Positions 56,798-64,000 of a stretch of 64,000 nt of DNA are shown here, one piece after another (positions within the stretch are counted from its first letter, which is position 1; each line of letters opens with the position of its first letter). The translations under genes were made by a program, and so were the position numbers. The notes under the pieces are model-generated. The model worked only from the letters and a program-made list of their open reading frames with translations, was not told where the DNA came from and ran no database searches. Source of the stretch: an uncultured Pseudomonadota bacterium (GTDB taxonomy: Bacteria > Pseudomonadota > Alphaproteobacteria > Rs-D84); contig CAMZIQ010000002.1 of the NCBI GenBank assembly GCA_947307295.1, positions 144,621 through 208,620 on the forward strand, read 5' to 3'.

Positions 56798-57513
56798 ATT
56801 TAATCAAATCTTTTTTGAATTTTATATATCCTCCGTCTTGTAGCATTTGCGGTGAATTGGTAGAATCTCATGGTAATATTTGTTCAAAATGTTGGATGAA
56901 ATTTAATTGGATATCTAATCCGAAATGTTATAAATGTGGATATCCTTTTCCAGCTGATTTAGATTTGGGACCAAAGCCAATGTGTCCGCATTGTGCAAGT
57001 GGTGAATGTGGTTTAGATTTTATTCGTTCGTCTTGTGTTTATGATGATTTTTCTAAAAATATTATGTTGCCATTTAAACATGCAAATCAATTAAAATATC
57101 AAACATTAATGTCGCGCAGTATGATAAATTGTCTGCGTGATTTAAATCTGGACGTTGATGTCGTTATACCTGTTCCGTTGGCTTATAGACGTTTATTTAA
57201 ACGCGGATATAACCAAGCAACTTTGCTGGCGCGCCCAATCGCAAAACATTTTAATGCTGTTTTGGATGTAGATTCTATTACGCGAAAATATAAATCTGAT
57301 ATGGGACATAAAACTTCAAAACAAAGACAAGAAAATGTTCGTGGCGTTTTCAAAATTAAAAATATTGATAATTTACGTGGTAAAAAAATCTTGCTGGTTG
57401 ATGACGTTATGACAAGTGGTGCTACATTTTATGAATTGAACCGTGTTTTGCGGCGTGCGAAGGTTTCTGCCGTATACGCGGTTTCGTTTTGTCGTGTAGT
57501 GCATGCGATTTAA
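56791..57513 (+). CDS. comF: ComF-family phosphoribosyltransferase-domain protein
   Basis: The N-terminus has two pairs of CxxC knuckles (CSICGE near residue 17, CSKCW near 31, CYKCG near 46, CPHC near 65) of the double zinc ribbon. Then comes the PRTase domain with IPVPLAYRRLFKRGYNQA (about 131) and the PRPP loop VDDVMTSGATF (about 205). This is the ComF/GntX architecture, linked to DNA uptake and processing. The start is the GTG at 56791, which overlaps the preceding gene. Length 240 is typical. Confidence 0.9.
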   Translation: MVNLIKSFLNFIYPPSCSICGELVESHGNICSKCWMKFNWISNPKCYKCGYPFPADLDLGPKPMCPHCASGECGLDFIRSSCVYDDFSKNIMLPFKHANQLKYQTLMSRSMINCLRDLNLDVDVVIPVPLAYRRLFKRGYNQATLLARPIAKHFNAVLDVDSITRKYKSDMGHKTSKQRQENVRGVFKIKNIDNLRGKKILLVDDVMTSGATFYELNRVLRRAKVSAVYAVSFCRVVHAI

Positions 57514-57872
57514 TGTTTAACCGAACACAAAGATTGCTGTAAAAAATTAGCCATTTCTAATTCACTTTTGTTCATCGTTTGAGCTGTTTCTTGCAAGTCA
57601 ATTTTTTCGCGTATCGCATTTAATATGTCCAGCATATCTTTTTGTTCAGGTGTTAATGGTCTTTCATTTGTTTCATCCCATTTTACAGATAATATATTGT
57701 TTTTATTCACAGCAATACTGTAATGATTTGTTGCCCAACCATTCACAACAGATAATACTTCATTACCCATTTTATCAAAAACAGTATATATATCGCCTGT
57801 GCTTATTTTCTTTGTGATGATTATGTTGTTATGAATAATTTCCTTGATAAGCATTTTTATAACTTTGTTCAT
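57510..57872 (-). CDS. Hypothetical protein, 120 aa
   Basis: A short soluble protein: a beta-rich part (about residues 15-70, with IYTVFDKMGNEVLSVVNGW) then a helical part with RPLTPEQKDMLDILNAI. No signal peptide or membrane segment. A GGGGGA site precedes the ATG. Its stop overlaps the comF stop region by four bases, tail to tail. Not recognised. Confidence 0.6.
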   Translation of the reverse strand: MNKVIKMLIKEIIHNNIIITKKISTGDIYTVFDKMGNEVLSVVNGWATNHYSIAVNKNNILSVKWDETNERPLTPEQKDMLDILNAIREKIDLQETAQTMNKSELEMANFLQQSLCSVKH

Positions 57873-58007
57873 ATTTTCCCCCAGTTTTTACATAAAAAAT
57901 AATATGCTTTTCAGGTGAGTTTTTCACTAGGAATCTTTTGTTGTGTGCATACTTGATTTTGTGTTTTTTATCGTGTAAAATCTGATTTGCGTAAAAACGA
58001 GGCAAAC

Positions 58008-60407
58008 ATGAATATAGATTTAGGCAAAAATATCGATACACGTGAATTAGAAACCAAAATACAAAAGTTTTGGGATGAAAATGATTTTTGGACAAATGAT
58101 GTAAACAGTAATAAGAAATCATTTTGTGTTATGATGCCACCACCAAACGTGACTGGTAATTTGCATATGGGACACGCGTTAGATAACGTGTTGACTGATA
58201 TTATATGCCGTTATAAACGCATGGCGGGTTTCGATGTTTTGTGGCAACCTGGTACAGACCATGCTGCTATTGCAACGCAATTATTAATAGAACGTGATTT
58301 GTCTAAACGTGGAATAAATCCGCATGCTTTGACTTTGGATGAAAAATTAGATTACGCATGGAAATGGAAAGAAGAATACGGCGGTCAAATATTAAAGCAA
58401 TTACACGTATTGGGCGCAACACCAGTTTGGAAACGTGAAAGATTCACTATGGATAAGGGATTATCTGAAAACGTGACACGCATGTTTGTTAAAATGTATA
58501 ACGAAGGTTTAATCTATCGTGCAAAACGCATGGTGAATTGGTGTCCGAAACAACAAACTACGGTTTCAGATTTGGAAATTGAAACACGTGAAGAACATGG
58601 AAAGTTTTATTATTTTAATTATCCACTCGTTGACGGTGGGTTTATTGAAATTGCGACTACGCGTCCTGAAACATTATTTGGGGATAAAGCAATCGCGATT
58701 CATCCTGAAAATGCGAAATTAAAACATTTGATTGGAAAGCGTGCAATTATTCCATTAACTAATATTGAAATTCCAATTATTGCAGACGAACATGCTGATC
58801 CTGAAAAGGGAACAGGCGCTGTGAAAATTACACCTGCGCACGATTTTGACGATTATGAAGTTGGACTTCGTCATAACTTGGAACCATTGTGTATTTTAAC
58901 GCCAGATGCAAAATTGAATAACGCACCAGAGGTACCGGAAAAATATCGTGGCATGGATAGATATGTTGCGCGCAAGGCGATTATTGAAGATATCGAAGCC
59001 GCAGGTTTGATGACGAAAATTGATGACAAAGTTATACCTACACCATATTCAGAACGTGGTGGTGTCCCGGTTGAACCAATGATAACAACGCAATGGTTTG
59101 TAGACGCTGAAAAATTGGCAATTCCTGCAATCAAAGCGGTGGAAGAAGGCAAAGTTAAATTTATGCCGGAACACAGATATAATTTGTTTATGGCATGGAT
59201 GAAAAATATTCGTCCTTGGACAATTTCTCGTCAGTTATGGTGGGGACATCGTATACCTGCATGGTATGACGAATCTGGCAATGTATATGTTGCAGAAACC
59301 GAAGAAGAAGCCGTTAAACAATCTGGGGGTAAAAAATTAACCCAGGACACAGACACACTTGATACATGGTATTCATCGGGTCAATGGCCATTTGCTACAT
59401 TGGGTTGGCCAGAAATTACACCAGAATTTAAAAAGTATTATCCAACAGATTATTTGTGCACAGGATTTGATTTAATCTTTTTCTGGGTTGCAAGAATGAT
59501 AATGATGTCGCTTTATGTGACTGGTCAGGTTCCATTTAAAACAGTTTATTTGCACGGAATGGTTGTTGATAAACATGGTAAAAAAATGTCCAAGAGTAAG
59601 GGTAATGGTACCGACCCAATGGAAGCGATTGATAAATTTGGTGTTGATGCCGTGCGCTATTGGGTTGCGACTGCGCCGATTGGAACAAATTTGCCTTATA
59701 TCGAAGACGAAGTTAAACGTGGTTCTAAACTTTTGACTAAGTTGTGGAATGCGTCTAAATATGTATTGATGAATTTGACAGATTTTGATCCAAAAACAGC
59801 CAAAGAAATTCCAGTAAGCGAAAGATTTATTGAAGACAGATGGGTATTAAGTGAATTGAACAAGGCGATAAATGAAACGCGCAAAAATTTGGATAAATAT
59901 TTCAATTATAACGCGCGCAGCGCAATAGATACATTTTTCTGGGATATCTTCTGCGACCAGTATCTAGAATTTATCAAAGACAGATTTTGGAGTCCTGAAA
60001 AATATTCGTCAGAATCAAAACTTTCTGCACAATGGACATTATATACAGTATTGCGTAATATAATTGGTCTTTATGCGCCGTTTGTTCCGTTTATTACAGA
60101 AGAATTATGGCAAAAGATTTATAAAGATTTTGAAGGTGGCGAAACATTGCATTTGACAGAATATCCCACAGTTCATGATGAATACGATACAGATGTTGAA
60201 ACGATGAACGTTGCGCTGGAAATTTTGAAAACGGTTCGTGGCCTTCGCACAGAGCGTAAGGTTGGCAACGGTGCAAAACTGGAAACTTTGACGATTCCAG
60301 AAGATACGCCAGAAATTTTACATGGACTGATAAAATCTGCTGCACGTGCTAATAAAATAATTTTGGGCAAAGAAATTGATTTTGTTATTGCGCAAAATAA
60401 TGTATAA
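58008..60407 (+). CDS. valS: Valine-tRNA ligase
   Basis: A class I aminoacyl-tRNA synthetase that charges tRNA-Val. The HIGH-type motif PPPNVTGNLHMGHAL is at residues 44-58, the editing domain has ATTRPETLFGD (about 222), and KMSKSKGNG (about 526) is intact. At 799 residues it is shorter than most bacterial ValRS. The C-terminal coiled-coil arm of about 65 residues found in E. coli-type enzymes seems absent. The ATG at 58008 behind GAGG is chosen; the frame begins with a TTG seven codons earlier. Confidence 0.95.
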   Translation: MNIDLGKNIDTRELETKIQKFWDENDFWTNDVNSNKKSFCVMMPPPNVTGNLHMGHALDNVLTDIICRYKRMAGFDVLWQPGTDHAAIATQLLIERDLSKRGINPHALTLDEKLDYAWKWKEEYGGQILKQLHVLGATPVWKRERFTMDKGLSENVTRMFVKMYNEGLIYRAKRMVNWCPKQQTTVSDLEIETREEHGKFYYFNYPLVDGGFIEIATTRPETLFGDKAIAIHPENAKLKHLIGKRAIIPLTNIEIPIIADEHADPEKGTGAVKITPAHDFDDYEVGLRHNLEPLCILTPDAKLNNAPEVPEKYRGMDRYVARKAIIEDIEAAGLMTKIDDKVIPTPYSERGGVPVEPMITTQWFVDAEKLAIPAIKAVEEGKVKFMPEHRYNLFMAWMKNIRPWTISRQLWWGHRIPAWYDESGNVYVAETEEEAVKQSGGKKLTQDTDTLDTWYSSGQWPFATLGWPEITPEFKKYYPTDYLCTGFDLIFFWVARMIMMSLYVTGQVPFKTVYLHGMVVDKHGKKMSKSKGNGTDPMEAIDKFGVDAVRYWVATAPIGTNLPYIEDEVKRGSKLLTKLWNASKYVLMNLTDFDPKTAKEIPVSERFIEDRWVLSELNKAINETRKNLDKYFNYNARSAIDTFFWDIFCDQYLEFIKDRFWSPEKYSSESKLSAQWTLYTVLRNIIGLYAPFVPFITEELWQKIYKDFEGGETLHLTEYPTVHDEYDTDVETMNVALEILKTVRGLRTERKVGNGAKLETLTIPEDTPEILHGLIKSAARANKIILGKEIDFVIAQNNV

Positions 60408-60437
60408 TATGGTTATACATAGTACAAGGAGGGCGTA

Positions 60438-61166
60438 ATGATAACAAAATTAGTCAAAGAAAGAAAATTAAAAACATATCAATGTGATAGATATGGCTTT
60501 TTGCGCCCTGTATCTTTGATGAATAAATTACAAGGATTGGCGAGTACGCATGCTGAAATGTTGGGTGCAGGTCGTGACTATTGTGCATCACATAACATCG
60601 CATGGGTTATGACGCATATGTTTGCGGATATTGTAGATATGCCACGTGCCGAAGAAACATTGGTACATTCTACTTGGCCATCTGTCACCAGCGCGGTTCG
60701 CAGCGAACGTGATTTTGAAATCAAAGATGCGAATGGAAAATTAAAAGTTCGCGCAATGTCTCAATGGGTTTTGATAGATTTGCACACGCGTAAGCCGGTA
60801 AGGATTTCGGAATATTTTCCAGAATGGACTGGATTGCCAGAACGCATATGGGAACGTGAATTTGACAAGGGTAAAGATTTTATTCCGACCAAGACATGTG
60901 TAATGGCATGTCGTTTTGATGACATTGATGTTAATCAGCATATAAATAACGCAGTTTATACGACATGGGCTACGGAAAGTGTGGGCTTTGAATACCGCAA
61001 CGGACACAAATTGCGTGGCATAGATTTATATTTTGAACGTGAAATATTGCCGAACAGCTCTACTGTTCGTATAGAGGTTGGCTTTGATGGCAACACCACG
61101 CACCATAAAATTATGACTGGTGCGATTGAACATGCAAAAATAGTTTGCTATTGGTCCGACAGATAA
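60438..61166 (+). CDS. Acyl-ACP thioesterase
   Basis: The protein has two hotdog domains in 242 residues, as in the bacterial FatA/FatB-like family (PF01643 type). LQGLASTHAEMLG and WVMTHMFADIVDMP mark the first domain. FDDIDVNQHINNAVYTTW marks the second, with the conserved D-x-N-x-H-x-N-N region of the active site. It would release free fatty acid from acyl-ACP in the cytosol. A strong AAGGAGGG site precedes the ATG, 30 bp after valS. Confidence 0.88.
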   Translation: MITKLVKERKLKTYQCDRYGFLRPVSLMNKLQGLASTHAEMLGAGRDYCASHNIAWVMTHMFADIVDMPRAEETLVHSTWPSVTSAVRSERDFEIKDANGKLKVRAMSQWVLIDLHTRKPVRISEYFPEWTGLPERIWEREFDKGKDFIPTKTCVMACRFDDIDVNQHINNAVYTTWATESVGFEYRNGHKLRGIDLYFEREILPNSSTVRIEVGFDGNTTHHKIMTGAIEHAKIVCYWSDR

Positions 61167-61184
61167 AATCAGCAAAAATTTAAT

Positions 61185-61450
61185 ACCCCAACGGGTTGTG
61201 CCTGCACCACGAAGTTTTAACGAAGGGGTGTCATCCTGAGCGAACGCAGCCATCCTCCTTCGCCAAGGCTACGGCGCGACTTCGGGTAAATAAAACACAC
61301 ACTGTGTCATGCTGAGCGAGTATTAACGAGCGTGAGCATCCAGGTAAATTATGTTTTTCATCTTTTTTATAATAAGGAAAACTACATATACACCTGGATT
61401 GCCACAGTCGCTTTCGCTCCTTCGCAATGACAAGCAAGACTAAGAACATA
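61185..61450. repeat. Interspersed composite repeat, inverted relative to 33866-34376
   Basis: CCCAACGGGTTG, TCATCCTGAGCGAACG, then GCCAAGGCTACGGCGCGAC, TCATGCTGAGCGAGT, ACGAGCGTGAGCATCC, TCATCTTTTTTATAATAAGG and CCTGGATTGCCACAG...CTTCGCAATGAC. Each has an inverted counterpart in the 32190, 33866 or 34061 regions. Confidence 0.85.
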
Positions 61451-61471
61451 AAGCGGACGCTTCGATCGGGA

Positions 61472-61560
61472 TAACAAAACGTAAAAAATTATTTTTCAAA
61501 AACGATTCAAAAAACACTTTACATAAATACTTAATTTTTACTAACATTGAAACATCGGGA
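61472..61560 (+). promoter_or_regulatory. Conserved 89-bp promoter block, copy 2 (surface-protein genes)
   Basis: Near-identical to 53689-53777. TTTACA (61518-61523), 18-bp spacer, TAACAT (61542-61547). The leader downstream (61561-61651) differs from copy 1 and lacks its start-codon inverted repeat; a GGGGGG tract precedes the ATG. Confidence 0.7.
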
Positions 61561-61651
61561 TAAAATTCTCGGTAAATTGTTGGGATTGTTGGCATAAATA
61601 AAGCCCGTAATTCCGGCAAAAATTCGCTGTAAAAACCTGGATGGGGGGACG

Positions 61652-64000
61652 ATGAGCAAAGGATTTTTTTCTGCTTTGTTGGCATTTACTTTGATTGCAA
61701 CACCTGTTTTTGCAGCAGATGAATATACTGCTTCGTATGTCTGTCCATATGGTGGTACACCGCCAGCGACTGAAACTGTTGCGTATGGTGATAACTATAC
61801 CGTTGCGCAAAATACTTGTACTGTCCCAACAGGGTATCGTTTTAAATATTGGAAATTAGATGAAGCAAAATATCCAGGTGAAACATTTACTTGGACATAT
61901 ACAAAGGATCAAAAATTTTATGCAGCTATTGAGAATGATTATACCATCACGTATGATTGCGGTAACGGGACAGGTTCTGGCACAAAAAAATATACTGCGG
62001 TATATAATGATTCTTTTACTCCTTCGTATAGTGGGTGTAAAGTTCCGTCTGGTTATTATCTTTCTGGTTGGGCGGTAAGTGGAACAAATGATGTGAAACC
62101 AAACAGAACTGCGTTTACATGGTTGTATACCGAAGATAAGACATTAACCGCACAATATTCAAATACAACAACAATTACATATTCTTGTGGCAAGGTCGGG
62201 GGGACACCTCCTGCATCAACTACGGCAACATATGGTCAAGATTATACTTTGGCGAATTATACTTGTAATACGCCTGCGGGGCAACAATGTTATTGGTTAG
62301 AAACAGGCGATGGTAAAACATACAAGCCAGGTGAAACATTTACATGGAATATTTCGTCAATAAATGTGACATTAGAAGCATATTGTGAAGCGGCTAAGTA
62401 TACTATTAACTATGTTTATGGTGAAAACTCTGGCAGTGAATCTGTGGCGTATGGCGAAACATACAAACCAAAAGAATGTAAAGTAGTTGGTTATACTTGT
62501 TCTGATTGGGCGGTAAGTGGCACAAATGATACCAGGATTGCTGGAACATCATATACATGGGATTATACAGAAGATAAAACGTTTACTGCGACACTTACGC
62601 CGGTCACATATGCAGTTTCATATGATTGTGATAAAGGCACGGGAACACCGCCATCAAACACTACTGCAACTTATGATGCATCATTTACACCTGCGGCGAA
62701 TACATGTACGCCACCATCTGGGACGGTATTTTTGGGTTGGCATGATGGCAAATACATAAGACCGGCAGGAACTGCGTTTATATGGCAATATCCAAGTAAG
62801 CATGCATTCAAAGCTGTATACGACACTGCTATTTCATATACAATTACTTATTCTTGTGGTAGTGGTTCTGGTTATGCGCCTAGTGTTAGAAACTATATAA
62901 AATCTGGTGATACTGTGGATCCATCTGATATTGGTGGATGTAAAGCACCAACAGGATACACTTTTGATGGTTGGGATGTAAGCGGAACAAACGAAATTCA
63001 ACGTCCAAAGACATCATTTACATGGAATTATAATGAAAATAAAACATTTACTGCACGATATACACCAATCGTGACAACTGTTAAATATGATTGTGGTGAA
63101 TTCGAAGGCACCCCACCAACCGCCACTACTGCTACATACGGTACATTATTTACGTTACCGTCAAATACTTGCACACCAAAAAAGGGATATCAATTTGCGG
63201 GATGGGCGATGAATGGTGAATCTTCTGATATAAGATCGGCTGGGGCATCATTCACATGGGAATACGAAAGCACAGAATTTAAAATTGGTGCCGTTTATGA
63301 ACCTGTGACATATACCGTTTCATATTCTTGTAATGGTGGTTCTGGTGATGCGCCGTCAAACGACAGCATTCAATATGGTAAAAAATTTACCGCTGCGATG
63401 AACAGTTGTACAAAATATGGGTATGAATTTAAATCTTGGGCAATAAGCGGGACAGATAGATATGTAAAAGAAGGTGGCGCAATTGACCCTTGGGAATATA
63501 CTGAAAATAAAACACTTAGTGCAGATTGGGTCAGATTAGAATCAACTGTCACATACAAATGTGGTGATGGAACCGGTAATCCGCCATCTGGAACAAGTGT
63601 TTATTACGGTAATTCATTTACCCCGGCGGTAAGTGATTGTACTGTGCCATCTGGATATACTTTTTATGGTTGGATGGTCAGCGACACGAATGATGTAGTA
63701 TTTTCTGGAACATCATTCACATGGGAATATATGGGTAATAAAACTTTGACTGCTGTTTATACTTTACCACCATATACAGTCACATATTCTTGCGGTGAAG
63801 GTGGTTCTGGCACGCCACCGTCCAGCACTACTGCTTTATACAACGTTCCGTTTACCCCAGCGGCAAATACTTGCAGTCCAGCAACTGGTTTTTATTTCAC
63901 TGAATGGCTGGTTAGTGGAACAACTGACACCAAACCTGCAGAAACTGCATTTATTTGGAAATATAATGAAAATAAAACATTTAGCGCCAAATATGACAAG
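61652..64000 (+). CDS. Long surface protein of tandem Cys-containing InlB B-type repeats (partial, cut by window end)
   Basis: From ATG 61652 the frame is open for 783 codons to the end of the window. A signal peptide ends near PVFAAD (residue 22). The rest is about ten tandem repeats of roughly 75 residues: a YxxxYxCGxGxGxPP start, a TATYGxxFTPA strand, a cysteine in NTCxxPxGY, xFxGWxVSGTND, and FTWxYxENKTFTAxY at the end. This matches the InlB B-repeat but with two cysteines per repeat, well placed for one disulfide each. Such stalks usually project surface proteins. Promoter block shared with 53874. The C-terminus and anchor are not visible. Confidence 0.88.
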   Translation, partial: MSKGFFSALLAFTLIATPVFAADEYTASYVCPYGGTPPATETVAYGDNYTVAQNTCTVPTGYRFKYWKLDEAKYPGETFTWTYTKDQKFYAAIENDYTITYDCGNGTGSGTKKYTAVYNDSFTPSYSGCKVPSGYYLSGWAVSGTNDVKPNRTAFTWLYTEDKTLTAQYSNTTTITYSCGKVGGTPPASTTATYGQDYTLANYTCNTPAGQQCYWLETGDGKTYKPGETFTWNISSINVTLEAYCEAAKYTINYVYGENSGSESVAYGETYKPKECKVVGYTCSDWAVSGTNDTRIAGTSYTWDYTEDKTFTATLTPVTYAVSYDCDKGTGTPPSNTTATYDASFTPAANTCTPPSGTVFLGWHDGKYIRPAGTAFIWQYPSKHAFKAVYDTAISYTITYSCGSGSGYAPSVRNYIKSGDTVDPSDIGGCKAPTGYTFDGWDVSGTNEIQRPKTSFTWNYNENKTFTARYTPIVTTVKYDCGEFEGTPPTATTATYGTLFTLPSNTCTPKKGYQFAGWAMNGESSDIRSAGASFTWEYESTEFKIGAVYEPVTYTVSYSCNGGSGDAPSNDSIQYGKKFTAAMNSCTKYGYEFKSWAISGTDRYVKEGGAIDPWEYTENKTLSADWVRLESTVTYKCGDGTGNPPSGTSVYYGNSFTPAVSDCTVPSGYTFYGWMVSDTNDVVFSGTSFTWEYMGNKTLTAVYTLPPYTVTYSCGEGGSGTPPSSTTALYNVPFTPAANTCSPATGFYFTEWLVSGTTDTKPAETAFIWKYNENKTFSAKYDK

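Overview
The window comes from an AT-rich Gram-negative bacterium, most likely an uncultured gut- or host-associated alphaproteobacterium. The 16S gene and the alphaproteobacterial-type ribosomal protein L31 point there. LpxD and a PagL-like deacylase show that it makes lipid A. The lineage placement is inference from the sequence alone. Codons are AT-biased, intergenic regions are littered with GC-rich palindromic repeats, and an unusually large share of the genes encode secreted, cysteine-rich or small membrane proteins that I cannot name.

Layout. 1-2080: a small operon (zinc-ribbon protein, secreted protein, RluA-type pseudouridine synthase). 2164-8593: a giant secreted Cys-rich protein, lpxD, a secreted protein and an outer-membrane barrel. 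8594-14223: a complete rRNA operon (16S, tRNA-Ile, 23S, 5S) with promoter, structured leader and terminator. 14277-22654: an accessory region of small secreted or membrane proteins, containing a six-gene tandem paralogue array (15848-18840) and a second small-protein cluster (20654-22654). Three transcription units here start from near-identical promoters. 22717-24171: an APH-fold kinase and a PagL-like lipid A deacylase. 24372-36793: three very large secreted proteins with recurrent C-x6-C spacing, a DUF559 nuclease nested in palindromic repeats, an InlB-repeat surface protein, and a MazF-like toxin gene followed by a candidate small RNA and a 48-residue ORF. 36799-39632: dnaQ and uvrD. 39634-46367: five TrbL/VirB6-like polytopic membrane proteins, four in one operon and one divergent. 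46436-53538: a hypothetical, rpmE, a degenerate IMPase-fold protein, PBP1A and the wall genes mraY-ftsW-murG. 53874-64000: an LRR/InlB-repeat surface protein, an OmpA-like secreted protein, comF, a hypothetical, valS, an acyl-ACP thioesterase, and the start of a long Cys-containing InlB-repeat surface protein cut by the window end.

How the pieces may fit. The housekeeping genes cover lipid A, peptidoglycan, translation, replication and repair. The accessory genes are mostly envelope and surface: giant C-x6-C proteins, VirB6-like channels, InlB-repeat proteins and many one-pass membrane proteins. The strongest candidates for something undescribed are the tandem MSKTQT array with its shared promoter family, the C-x6-C secreted family near the VirB6-like cluster, and the promoter/RNA/48-aa ORF unit behind the MazF-like gene. 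All functional statements beyond named families are inference; no database search could be run.
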